Source of the DNA: Eulemur rufifrons | Lineage: Eukaryota > Chordata > Mammalia > Primates > Lemuridae | Direction of reading: 5' to 3' | NCBI RefSeq assembly: GCF_041146395.1 | Contig: NC_090999.1 | Span: 70,127,001 to 70,191,000 of the forward strand | DNA: 64,000 bases | Part shown: piece after piece, positions 34,270 through 46,711 of the stretch | How the letters are laid out: every line of letters begins with the position of its first letter | Numbering within the stretch: the stretch's first letter is position 1 | Notes under the pieces: model-generated | Databases searched by the model: none | The model's input: the letters and a program-made list of their open reading frames with translations, nothing else | What the model was told of the DNA's origin: nothing | Program-made: the position numbers and the translations under genes

Positions 34270-36740
34270 TTTTTGACAGATTTTTATTTTTAGAGCCGTT
34301 TTGAGTTCAAAGCAAAATTGAGAGGAAAGAACAGAGATTTCTCATACACCTCCTGCCCCTAAACGTGCATACTTTTCCCTATTATCAAATTCCAAAATGC
34401 ATTGTCTTCCCTGTTCTCAACATCCACCACCAGAATGGTATGTTGTTGTAATTGATGACTGTACACTGACACATCATTATCACCCAGAGTCCATAGTTTA
34501 CATTTGGGTTTACTGTTGGTGTTGTACATTCTGTGACTTTGGACAAAAGTACAATGATGTGGATCCTCCGTTATTGTATCACACAAAATAGTTTCAATGC
34601 CCTAAAATTTTTCTGTGCTCTACCTATTCATGTCTTTTGCCTAACTCCTGACAACCACTGATCTTTTTACTATATCCATAGTTGTGCCTTTTCCAAAATG
34701 TCATATAGTTAGAATCATATAGTATGCAGCCTTTTTGAATTTGTTTCTTTCACTAAGTAATATGAATATAAATTTCCTCTATGTCTTCTGATGCCTTAAT
34801 ACTTATTTCTTTTTAGCACTGAAAATATCCCATTGTTTGGATGTACCAAAGTTTATTCATCTAGTCACCTACTAAAGGACATTTTAATTGCTTCTAATTG
34901 TTCACAATTATGAATACAGCTTCTAGAAACATCAGTATCTTTGTTCATTTGTATTGCTATAAAGAACTACCTGAGACTGAGACTCAGATTTACAACAAAG
35001 AAAAGAGGTTTACTTGGCTCGTGGTTCTGTAGGCTGTGAAAGAAGCATGGCACCAACATCTGCATCTGATGAGGGCTTCAAGTTGTTTCCACTCATCACT
35101 CACGGCAGAGAGGAAAGGGTCGCCAACCTGTGAAGATCACATGGAGAAAGAGAGAGAAAGCAAGCGAGAAAAAGAGAAGGAGGTGCCAGGCTCCTTTCAA
35201 TATGCAGTTCTTGTCAGAACTAAGAGTGAGAACTCACTCACTCCTCAGAGAATGGCACCACATCATTTTTTTAGGATTCTGTGCTCACAATCCAAACACC
35301 TCCAACACTGGGAATCAAATTTCCACATGATATTTGCCAGGATCAAGCAAACCATATCCAAACCATAGCAATCTGTGTGCAGGTTTTTGTGTGGACGTAA
35401 ATTTTCAGTTTCTTTGGGTAAATACCAAGGAGTATGTTGACTTGATTGCATAGTGAGAGTATGTTGAGTTTTGTAAGAAACCACCAAATTGTCTTCCAAA
35501 GTGGCTGTACCATTTTGCATTCACACCAGCAATGGATGAGAGTTCCTGTTGCTCCACATCCTCACCAGCATTTGGTGTTGTCAGCATTATGGATTTTGTT
35601 TTAATTTGCATTTTCCTGATGAACTAAGATGCGAATCATCTTTTCATATGCTTATTTTCCATCTGTATATTTCCTTTGGTGAGATGCCTGTTAAAGCCTT
35701 TGGAAAATTTTTTAATTGAGTTGTTTTGTTATCTTACCAGTAAGTTTTAAGAATTCTTTGTATATTTTGGGTAACAGTCTTTTATTTAATACACTTTTTG
35801 AAAATATTTTCTTCCAGTCTGTGGCTTGTCTTTTCATTCTCTTGACAGTGCCTTTCCCAGAGCAGAAATTTTTAATTTTAATGAAGTCCAGCTTATCAAT
35901 TCTACTTTTCATTGCTTGTGCCTTTGGTGTTAGAACTAAAAAGTCATCGTCAAACCCAAAGTTTTCTACCTTTTCTCCTCTATTATCTTCTGGGAGTTTT
36001 AGAGTTTTGTGTTTTACATTGAGGTCTATGATCCATTTTGAGTTAATTTTTGTGAAGATGTAACATTTGTTTCTAGATTAATATTTTTGCATGTGAATGC
36101 TCAGTTGATTCAATGTCATTTGTTAAAAAAAAAAAAATCTTTGTTCTGTTGCATTGCCTTTGCTCCTTTTTCAAAGATCAATTGACTGCATTTGTGTGGC
36201 TTTATTTCTGGGCTCTCTGTTCTATTCCATTCTTCTATTTATCCATTCTTTTATCAATGTCTCTCATACTATCTCAATTACTGTAGCTTTATAGTAAATA
36301 TTGAAGTCAGGTAGTGTTCATCTCCAACTTTGTTCCTCTCCTTCAATATTGTGTTAGCTATTCTGGGTCTTTTGCTTTTCTGTATAAACTCTAGAATCAG
36401 TTTGTTGATATCCACAAAGTATTAATAGCTTGCTGGGGTTTTGATTGGGCTTCCATTGATATTTTTCATCAGAATTTTGTAGTTTTCCTCATATAGAATG
36501 TACACACATTTTGTTAGATTTATACTTAACCATTTTATTTTGGGTGAAACTAATATAAATGATATTGGGTTTTTATTTTCAGATTTCACTTGTTTGTTGC
36601 TGATATATAGGAAAGTGACTCACTTTTATGTACTAACATTGTATCTTGTAACTCTGCTTTAAGTGCTTATTAGTTTCAGAAGTTTTTGCTGCTGTTGTTG
36701 ATTCTTTTTTGGATTTTCTACATGGATGCAGATGCTCATA
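34270..36740 (-). mobile_element. old L1 (L1M class), 3' UTR and ORF2 part, interrupted by an LTR
   Basis: In the minus orientation: an old L1 3' UTR (34270-34620), the ORF2 C-terminal region (34620-34940 and 35372-36100) and further ORF2 toward the reverse transcriptase end (to about 36740). Small frame remnants survive (35912-35712 minus reads KSRIDKLDFIKIKNFCSGKG, an L1 ORF2 segment). A MaLR LTR splits it at 34942-35371. The 5' end is truncated or unrecognisable beyond 36740. Confidence 0.85.
34942..35371 (-). mobile_element. MaLR-type LTR (MST-like) nested in the old L1
   Basis: Starts '...ttgtattgctataaagaactacctgagactgag' and ends '...gcaaaccatatccaaaccatagca', the reverse complement of an MST/THE1-type LTR. 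L1 sequence resumes on both sides in register, so the LTR inserted into an already present L1. A short AATCT/TATCT-like flank may be the remnant of a 5-bp target duplication. Confidence 0.8.
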
Positions 36741-38390
36741 TCTTCTGGATAGTTTTATATCTTCCATATATGTACACTTATATATATAGAAAATATGGCA
36801 AAATACTTTTTCTTCTTGAAATACCTTGTGAGTTATATGTTAATATACTGAATTTTTTCCATCTCTTCTAATATGGTAACTTTTCTGTTAAAAGATAGCA
36901 TTTAATATCTGTTCTCATACGTATGTCATTATAGAGGAAATATGATGACATGAATTGACTTGTAGTTGCTGTACCAAATAAATAAATAAACAAATAAATA
37001 AAGATTCAAGCATTTTAGCAAGGGCATTCTTAGTCTTGTATTATATTAATCCATGATAAAATATCTGGAAATTATATAACAATGTGAACATGTGTGTTAA
37101 AGAATCTGTTGTTTCTCTCACCACTAACATTAAATTGAAATGAAGTGCCATCCAATTGAAAACTAGCTATGAGGTCCAAATTATTTGAAGATATTTCAAT
37201 GAAACTTCTAGAAAAAAAGCAAAAAATATATTTTATTAGTCATTTATAATCGTTATCTAAAATATAATGTATTTTTTGCTAATAATTTCTCAATTAATGT
37301 GACTGTGGAATAGTTGATAACAAGTTACTCAAAAATAAATTTGAAAAAATAGACTGGTATCATGTCTTTCTAGAAAAACAAAAGTCATTAAAATGTCTGA
37401 GTATAAGAATAATCATATAAATGAAAGTTAAAAAATGGTCTACAGTTGTTTATAGGACAAACTGGAGGAAAAAAACAGATTAGAGAAGAAAATAACAGAA
37501 TATCAAAATTATACAGAAACAGTCATAATAAAACAAACTTCAGTTGGTAGTGATGACTAAAAAATAGAAATGATAAACTTAAGTGATTCTAGGAATGTTG
37601 TATCAACCTGATTTGATGTAAGATGAACTAAAGAAATGGGAATCAAAAACTTCTCTAGATTTTGAACCTGAGTGATCCAGAGAATGATGATTTGAAAAGT
37701 GAGTAGAAGACAAATTTTATATTAAGAATGCTGTAGTTAATGCACTAGTAGTATTTAGTTTAATCGTACTAGTGGTTAAAAAAAAGATTTAGCAAGCAGT
37801 TGAAAATTAACAGCTAACATGGAGGAAATTTACAAGGGGTATAGGTATAAATTATGAGATTTTGGTGCTTATTCAAAACAATATTCATAGGTATCACTGT
37901 GACAGAAGATAGAAGATGACGATAACAGCAAATCTATTTTAAAACAAGTTATATTAAACATTAAAATGTACCTTTTCTGAAAAAATTGGAAAATGTATTC
38001 ATACTATGTCTACAATTTTGGAAGTGGGAGAGTCAAGAGAATCCTGCAAATAAGGAAAATTTGGAAGGATGTAAGAGAAATAAAGAAAATCAGGGAGAAC
38101 TAGCTATGTGACAATCCTTTGGGGGGAATTTGGCACTGATAATGCAACAAATATGAGAGCTCCTTCACTACAAAGGCAACATCCTTAGCCATTCACTTCT
38201 TTGTTCCTTGTCTAAATTATATAGAATTACAGTTAGGGTCACTTTATATCTCGTTGTCAAGTCCTATTTTATGAAAATAAAAGTATAAACTGGAACATTC
38301 CTGGTCAAACTAGGCCAGGTGATTACCTAAGCTATATTGTTTCAGCAGAAGTATTACTCACTGCAAGTAATATTCTGATTAATATAAGAT
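36741..38390. other. unassigned AT-rich DNA
   Basis: An (AATA)n run lies at about 36979-37004. No gene or repeat family recognised otherwise. Confidence 0.5.
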
Positions 38391-38400
38391 ATTCACTTTA

Positions 38401-38707
38401 GGATGGGCACAGTGGCTCACACCTATAATCCTAGCACTCTGGGAGGCAGAGGCAGGTGGGAGGATTGCTTGAGCTCAGGAAGTCAAGACCAGCCTAAGCA
38501 AGAGGGAGACCACTTCTCTACCAAAAATAGAAAAACTAGCCAGGACTTGTCACATGTGCCTGTAGTCTCATCTACTCGGGAGGCTGAGGCAGGAGGATTG
38601 CTTGAGCCCAAGAATTTCAGGTTGCAGTAAGCTATGATGATCCCCTCCACTCCCACCCCCAGCACCCAGGGTGACAGAGTGAGACTTTGTCTCCAAAAAA
38701 AAAAAAA
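38401..38707 (+). mobile_element. older Alu SINE (dimer, AluJ-like/strepsirrhine)
   Basis: Dimeric Alu with GGCTCACACCT (A-box region), mid A-rich linker and poly(A) end at 38694-38707. The direct repeat ATTCACTTT (38391-38399 and 38708-38716) flanks it. Many CpG positions have decayed to TG/CA, so it is older than the Alu at 1094. A C-rich insertion (about 38642-38665) lies in the right arm. Confidence 0.93.
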
Positions 38708-38716
38708 ATTCACTTT

Positions 38717-40984
38717 GGTTCACTCTGAGTTCAAGTAAGTGATGATAATAATCCATGGCATTTGAACTTTATGTTTAAAATATTTCCCCTGAAAAAATAA
38801 AGTAAGTACTTTAAATTTACAAATCATTAATAAAAATTTTTTTAATTCTGCCTTGTTCACTTTACCATGATTTGTTCCATCTCATGTCATTTCACATCCT
38901 GAATTACTCTGTTCTACTAAATTGTTTATATCCATGTAAATATCCACATTATAGTGATTGTTATTAGGTCGTCTCCGCTCACCTTGTCCTACTTTAAGAA
39001 GGCTTTTACCTTCAAGCAAAGAATTGGAATATTTACACCTGAATGGAAAACATTTAACTTTCTAATAAATATTTCCACATGAATACCTAACTGATTTGGT
39101 AAGGAAGTATTAAAAATAAAGGCTACTGAAAATATCCTTCAAAATTATACATATCATGAGATCCTTTGTAAGTCTATTACCTATAAATTTGATTTGACCT
39201 CAATTACAGACTACTAATTAGTCACATAACATATTTATTAATAATATGAAATATCTCCTATAACTTAAATAGTTATATAGTGGCTACAATTGAAACAGCT
39301 CTTATCAGTAGTTTCTTTTACCCCTTATAAACTTAATTTTAAGGAACAAATTTACATAAACAAAAAGATACAAATGTTACATATGTGCACATAATTAATC
39401 ACCTTCACATATACAAATTTTTCTAAATATCTTCATTTATAAGTGAAACAAGTCTTTCAGTTCTTAATAACTATCCACATGGAGACCATTAACTATACTA
39501 TGCTAATTCATTTTCCCTGCTGCAAAGTTAATTATAAGTAATCACAAGGGTTTCAGAATTGGACAGCACCACTAGTACCTAGCAATTGACAAGATCCATT
39601 GTTCTGAGGAATAAGTAGGCAAAGGAGATAGGGCAAAGGACAGTGAAAATGGCTTGGCTATATCGTTCTAATAAACCTAAATTGTCTGTGAACATTACAG
39701 TTTTAAATTCCTTTTCCAATAGTCTGGAAATTATCCACTAAAATTCACTGCATATGATAAATTGGCACAAAATCCTAAGGAGTATAGCAATTAGTTCTAA
39801 TTAAAAGTTTTTAGAACAAATGCATTTGGCTGATTTTTAGTAACAGATTTTTTAAGAAAACCAATGACATAAATGAATCCAAGCAATCCAGTAGCAGAAA
39901 AACCCATCCTTAACTTTAATGACATACTGCTGCTTGATCCTTACACTATGAATAGAAGGTGTATGGCCTTGTTTTTCTACTCTCAATCTAATCAAAAGCA
40001 CTCCAGACCTTTTAGTATTTTTATGTTATTATGAAACGAATCAATATTTCTGATTAATATAAGCCATTCTGTTTGGTTCAGGCTAAGTACAAAGTCAATG
40101 CCATTTATTATTTTAATAATAAAATATTTTATTTGTTGGCTTATAGAATGAATTTCAGATCTTAGGCAATAGAGGGGTACATAGTGTTATGAAACATGTG
40201 CTACAGTCTTTTTGAAATATCTGAAACAGAAAGATCTTAAAAGAATAATTAGAATTCTATATAACCCCAATATGTATTTTACATTGCACAATAGTATATT
40301 AATACACTTTATGTATAGCATATTGAAATCAATACACATAACTAATTTTAGATTTAGTTTTTCAAAGTATTTCTGCAGTCATTATTTATCTAAAATATAT
40401 CTACAAAGAATCAATTGAAGTATAAATCTAGGGATTATTTCATGCATGTATCCAAAGAATATAAACTTCAAATTGCTAACTAAGGTATCCAAAAGTTTTC
40501 CTTGTATTCTTTTCTATTCATAAAATATAGTAGTTTGGAGCAAAATAGCTACTTTAAAATCATAATTGCTCCTTATCACTGACAAAATATTTGCCCAAAA
40601 TGCAAGCATAAAGGACAAGGTCCCATGGATCCTGCATTTCAAGTATCCCATGCACAGCTTCCTAAGGTGCCACATAGCTATTCAAGATTACAGTACTTCC
40701 TGCTTCTTCAATCTATTATATACACTCATACTGCTATGCTTTTCCTCATCATCTATAATATCACTTCCTACTCATCACCCAATATTCAGCTTTACTATCA
40801 TCTCAATTCTGTAGACAAATCAATAATCCCTGATTTGTGTTTCCAGAACACAGTAAACCCATAATGAAGGAGAGATAATGCAGGAAACAAACAAATAAAG
40901 AAAACACTTTAAGGTAAATATAGAAAAAGTCAACTAACTGGCTAACCTGGTTAAAAATAAAACCAGGCAGATATATTAAATATG
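38717..40984. other. unassigned AT-rich DNA
   Basis: No gene or repeat family recognised over about 2.3 kb. Confidence 0.5.
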
Positions 40985-41162
40985 GAGATTCAAAAATAGC
41001 TAAAAAAGAAGAATTGCAATGTTTTCAACACAAGGAGAAGATAAATGTTTAAGGTGATGGATATCCCAGTTACCCTGATGTGATCATTACACATTGTATA
41101 TATATCTCAAAATATCAATGTGCTCCCAAATGTATACAACTCTGATATGTCAATAAAAAATA
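40985..41162 (+). mobile_element. old L1 3' end
   Basis: '...aggtgatggatatcccagttaccctgatgtgatcattac...' (41053-41092) ending in 'tcaataaaaaatac' is an old primate L1 3' UTR. Extremely 5'-truncated. Confidence 0.8.
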
Positions 41163-42959
41163 CTCTGCCCAGAAAACCAGACAGTATTTTGGCAATAACT
41201 GCAACTGAAATAATAATAACAAATTATGACAATTCAAAGAATTTCCATTACCACAAAATGAGTATAAACATTTCTCAGATACTTACACAATTAGGATCAA
41301 GCAAAACAAAAATTAATTACATAAGATTAAATAATTGATGAAGATAATGAGATAATACTTTTATGACTTTTATTTGAAACATTTTGGATCTTTACTTAGA
41401 TGATTTGTTTTCCAGATTTAAGGAAACTTTCTCTTAAGCTATCTATAGTTTACACTAATTTGGTATACTTTTATGAACAAAAGTGGAGACATTTACTTCT
41501 TTACCATACTTGAGCCCTCCAAAAGTCAGAAATTATTTCTGAGTATTCTTATTTTTTATGGAAATATAATTGTTTCAATTAGTTCAATAAGCATTTTTTC
41601 TCTTTTGGAAATTGAAAACATTGGTTATATTTGAAATATATTACCAAGGCTTTGCCTGGAATGTCATATTTGAAAATATGCATAGACTGTCTAGCTTGAA
41701 GGGTTCCCAGTCTTACAGTGAATTAGCAAAAATCATCACCTTCTGTCAGGCCTGGGAACCTTAAAATTGTAGATTAAATCTGAAGTTTGCCTTGATTTGT
41801 CTCCCTAGCCTCGAGAGCATTGTAAATCTGAGATTCCTATGTAATCAATTGCTCTCTTTGCTGCACTTACGTAAATAATTAAGCAAAATTGATGGGACTA
41901 AACTTATACAAAAAAGTTTGTTTTACTCTGATTATCTTTTGGAGAAATAAAGATGACTGTGCAGAAAAAATTATGTTTCTAAAGAAAAGTATAATATACC
42001 TGTAATTATAGATTGTTAATTAGATTGTAGCCCTGTGCTTTGTTTTTGAGTTTTTATCTATGTATAGACTAGACTAGATCCTGAGTTCTTTTAGTTTCTT
42101 CCAATTCAACTTTCTTCCATGAAATTACTAAAAATAGGAGCTCTGTTCCTGAAGCCCTATAAAGTGAAATTTTATAGAGAAATTTTAACGGACAAATCTG
42201 GTGCCTGATGTGTATTTCTATTGCAATGCTCATTCCCAAATAAATATCACTTTCTTTTAGAGATTCCCCCCATCTGTTATTTATGTTGACACACTATGTG
42301 ATGTCTGAGGTCCTTGCCAGTATTGTTTTGTCAATTAATTGCCTTAGAATAGCTGTACTTAAAGCCTTTATGGTTAAATTTTTTTTTCCGTATTATAAAA
42401 ATGTGCCCTTTACTGTGTTTAATTGATTTCCTTTCCCAATCTATCAGGCACGCTACCTCCATCCTCTCTCCAGATGATCAAGTGCAAAGAATTTATACAT
42501 CTCTTCTCAGTCTTTGGTCCTGAATATGTGGTCATGCCTTAACATCTGTGCCTGTTTTTTAGATCTTTTCCCCAAAGTTACCAGAAGTCCTACCTGAATA
42601 AAATGAGGATCTCTACTTTGCTGATTTGAAATTAATCATTTACCAAATTGGATACAATTAGACTTTTCAGGATCATCATGAGCTGTGGTTAGTGCTCACT
42701 TTCTAGAATCAGTCATCAAATGTTACATATCCTTTCTTCAAAAATTTTTGAAAATCTGTTTTTCCCTAATTAATTCCTCTTTTTAAAGATTATCTGGGCT
42801 AGTACAGTAGCTCTTTTGTTCTACAGCCCTTCTTAGTTTCAGTTTTTTCTGACTGCAATCCATATTGTTGCAGGATTCTTAAGTAGGATTCTTAAAGCAC
42901 AGCTTAAATCATGTAGTTCTAGTTAAATGGTCCTCTGTCTCTTCCAGGGGACTGTATAG
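41163..42959. other. unassigned AT-rich DNA
   Basis: No gene or repeat family recognised. Confidence 0.5.
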
Positions 42960-43505
42960 TATAGTTTTTCTGGGAGGTGTGTAGTGGTATAACAATGTAG
43001 TTTTAGTTTTCATTTCTTTAATAAAAATTAGGTTGAGTACTTTTTAGGTGTTTATTGGCTATTTATATAATTTCCTCTGTGACGTATCTATTGAAATTCT
43101 ATTCAAGATTTTTACTTGTCCTTTATTTTGATTTGTTAGTATTGTATTTTTTCTAAAAAGTCTTTTCCAGTCTGTAAGTTTAATTTTTACTCTCTTGATG
43201 GTGTCTTCAGAGAAACAAACATTCTGTTATTGAAACCGAGTTGATCAATATTTTCCTTTTTGGTTAATGGTTTGTTAACAAAATTAACAGAACTTTGCAT
43301 ACAGAAAGTCATGAAGATAATCTACTATTCCATCAGCTCAAACTTTTAATATTTTACCTTCTACATGGATATCTACAATCCATTTTAGAACTAATTTTTT
43401 TAGCATGATTCGTAATATTAAGCAAGTTTCTTTTTCTCACACTGATATCCAATTTTCTGAGTATAATCAATTAAAAATGAATTCTTTCCCTACCCTGAAC
43501 ACATC
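42960..43505 (-). mobile_element. old L1 fragment (ORF2 C-terminal region)
   Basis: The minus strand reads as heavily eroded L1 ORF2 text: the 'tctttgcccatttt...' -like region near 43090, the 'cttttccagtctgt' motif (43160-43176) and the 'catcaagagagt'-like region. It parallels 35640-36060 in the better preserved old L1. No open frame survives. Confidence 0.7.
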
Positions 43506-43524
43506 TAATTCCTAGAGATGTCAT

Positions 43525-43715
43525 ATAAAATATAAGGCTCCCAGTTATATTTGAATGTCAGATAAACAACAATTTTTAAGTGTAAGTATGCTCAAAATAC
43601 TTGCATTAAAATATTCCATGAGACAAATTTGTAGTAAAAAATTTGTTGTTATCTGACATTCAAATGTAATTTGATGCAGTATCATGTATTTTTATTTGCT
43701 AAATCTAGAGACATT
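43525..43715. mobile_element. palindromic non-autonomous DNA element (MER53-like)
   Basis: Left arm (about 43545-43580, containing ATTTGAATGTCAGATAAACAAC) and right arm (about 43640-43680, containing GTTATCTGACATTCAAAT) are inverted copies, so the unit can fold into a long hairpin. The right end 'tttatttgctaaatct' fits a palindromic mammalian DNA repeat I recognise; the family name is tentative. Confidence 0.6.
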
Positions 43716-45525
43716 CCCAATTTTAGAAATTCAGATAAAGATAAATAGAACCAGCATTTAGGGACCCACAATTTAATTTGTTTCTTTATACCTTAAAATT
43801 ACTAAGGAAAAAAGTCTGTTATCAGGATGGGAGTGGGAAAAAGTAGTTATTCTAGATGTTTCCCTGTTCTGCTAAAGGGGTAGAATTATGAACTGTGGTC
43901 TAGGGCAAGACTCTGTAATAGAAATACATTGTGGGTCATGTATATAATTTAAAATTTTCTATTAATCATGTTTAAATAGTACAAGGAAACAGATACCAAA
44001 TTTTAATGTTATAGTATGTTTTCTTTAATCAATATATCCAAAATGTTATTTAACATATAATTAATATTACAATATAGTAATGAGGTATTTTATATTTTTT
44101 CATAGGAAATCTTTGAAATATAAGGTATATTTGACTGTAGATGCTATGTTTTTTCAGAAATACTTAATCTCTATTTAGATATAAAAATAAACTTGCTATT
44201 TAAAAAGTAGACCTACATATCCAAATTGTTCCAAAGTTACTTAAAAGTTTTGTGATAACTGAAATAAATGTCTGTGTTTAAATTTAAATTTAAAATAATT
44301 AAATTAGGTGGGAATTAAAAATTCATATTGTCAGTAGTACCAGTCACACTTAAAGTGCTCCTACAAAATTGTTTGATGTCAAAAGTTAATTTTCTTTCTG
44401 TTCCATGCTACCAACCCACCAGACATTGTCTAATAAGTTTCTTTTTCATAGCTCCTCCTTTCCTACTTCCTGTGTCATGGTTTAGGTGGCTGTTTATCAA
44501 ATTTCAAAGGGCAGAACGCTTACCTGGGAAGTAGGCTTAAAACATATAATACATGATAGATCTTGAATGGATCTTTACCCTTAATCAATACTTCAGAATC
44601 AATGAACTAGGATCCCATGGTGAGAGGGACACAAACTCTGTGATCAAATGTGCTTTATAAATATAGAATTTAAAACTATTTCTTTTTTTACTATAGGAAT
44701 TGTTAGATACTTTACTAGGATGGTATGCCTTTTGAAACCTTAATCTAGAAGTATAGAATGCAGATTTTTTTTTTTTTACAAAATTTCTATCAACATATTT
44801 CAAATCACAACTTTCTGATTAGTCTTATGTCTGTCAATATTTTAAAGAGTTTTTCCTTCAAACAAAATCATATTATTATTATATCCAGTCACAAAGTTTT
44901 CTGTTCACATAAATTTGATTTCATTTCTCATATTCTACTAGAGGATCATGCTCAAAATCTTCCTAAGGCATATTTTGAAATGCTCATGATTCATTAATAT
45001 TTTCAGGTTTATTAAAAAGTTCTTTCTAGTTTTTCTTTTTGGTTTATTAGTTTAGTTAACTTCACTTTTGTGAATTGGATAATTACAAGTATTAAGATAA
45101 TTGAAATAAATATAAATTTCTGACATGTTTAACATTTGGTACTTAGGCATAAACATATGGCTCTAGTGCAGATGTTTTCAGATATTTGACTATTGTTCCC
45201 CTGTGAATCATAAATCATGGTTACAACCAAAGACTACAGAGCTGAAGTTAGGAAATAACTAACTGAATAAATAAATAAATAAGCAAACAACAACTGATAT
45301 AATTTTTTTAAAAAACAGAGAAAAGGATTCCAAGTTTTAAAAAGTATATTAATTCTCCATTTATTTATCTCCGTAGTTTTTATTTGTTTGTTTGTTTTCC
45401 TATACAATTAATATTTTCTACCAAGATCATAAAGGGTCAGGGTATACAAACAAGATCTCACATTTCAAATTCTGTTATTTTCTGGTTATCCCTACACAAG
45501 ATTATGAACACACTTATGATAGTAA
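43716..45525. other. unassigned AT-rich DNA
   Basis: (AATA)n at about 45263-45282 and (TTTG)n at about 45380-45396. Nothing else recognised. Confidence 0.5.
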
Positions 45526-45776
45526 TAGTTAATGTTTACTCTAAGTTTAATCTGCAGAAGGCACTGGTCTGAGTGCTTCCCATATATCAACATCTTTACA
45601 TGCAAAACCTCTTCGTGATATAACCTATCATACTCTTATCCCTATTTTCAAGACAAAATTGAGAAGCACAGAATCTGAGAAGCCCAATTTCACCTGCTGG
45701 CAGAATCCCTATCCATTCCAGGGAGTCTGACTCCAGAATCCACAGCCTGAATACATGCTATAGTACTTAGTTTTAT
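45526..45776 (-). mobile_element. MIR SINE
   Basis: Runs from '...aaggcactggtctgagtgcttcc...' through the core 'tatttcaagacaaaattgag' to '...gggagtctgactccagaatccac...', which is a near full-length MIR in antisense. Highly diverged, no TSD visible. Confidence 0.7.
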
Positions 45777-45822
45777 GGGTTCGCTTGGCTAGGCTACATC
45801 ATCCTGTTATTTAAAAAGACAC

Positions 45823-46704
45823 TTTGGGTACATGCCCAATAATGGGATTGCTGGATCGAATGGCAGGTCTACTTGAATCTGTTCAAGATATCTCCATAAT
45901 GCTTTCCACAGGGGTTGCACTAGTTTGCAGTCCCACCAGCAGTGTATGAGTGTTCCTGTCTCTCCACATCCATGCCAACATGTGTTGTTTTGGGACTTTT
46001 TTATAAAGGCCATTCTCACTGGACTTAAGTGATATCTCATTGTGGTTTTGATTTGCATTTCTCTGATGATTAGGGATGTTGAGCATTTTTTCATATGTTT
46101 CTTAGCCATTCTTATATCCTCTTTTGAGAAGTACCCGAATGTTTATAGCAGCACAATTCACAATTGCAAAGATGTGGAAACAACCCAAATACCCATCAAT
46201 TCATGAATGGATTAGTAAACTGTGGTATATGTATACCATGGAGTATTACTCAGCTACAAGAAATAACAGAGATACGACATCTCTGTGGTTCTCCTGGAGA
46301 GAGTTGGAACCCATTATATTAAGTGAAGTATCCCAAGAATGGAAAAACAAGCATCACAAGTACTCACCAGAAAATTTGTTTCCCTGATCATCACCTAAAT
46401 TCACATCTGGGAATGATACCAATCGGATATCAGACTGAGGTGGGGGGTGGGGGAGGGGATGGGTGTATGCCTACATTACAAGTGCGTTGTGCATCGTCTG
46501 GGGAATGGTCATGCTTGAAGGTGCTGACTCGGGGAGGGGGGGATGCGAGGAGGGAATGGGTATATACCTACATGATGAGTGCGTTGCGCATTGTCTGGGA
46601 ATGGACATGCTTGAAGCTCTGACTCGGGAGGATGGGCAGGACATGGGCAATATATATAACCTGAACTTTTGTACCCCCATAATAAGCTGAAATTAAAAAA
46701 AAAA
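45823..46704 (+). mobile_element. 5'-inverted (twin-primed) lemur L1, truncated
   Basis: Two joined L1 pieces in opposite orientation. 45823-46130 (antisense) holds ORF2 codons for about residues 1066-1168, including the Cys-rich motif [18 protein letters not shown]. 46131-46690 (sense) holds residues about 1180 to the ORF2 stop, then the 3' UTR with two ~97-bp units and a poly(A) end (46692-46704). About 40 bp is missing at the inversion point. This arrangement is the signature of twin priming. High identity to the 5962-9753 copy and an open inverted frame of 100 codons show it is young. A possible imperfect flank duplication (aaagacact / aagaaacact) is present. Confidence 0.9.
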
Positions 46705-46711
46705 AAGAAAG

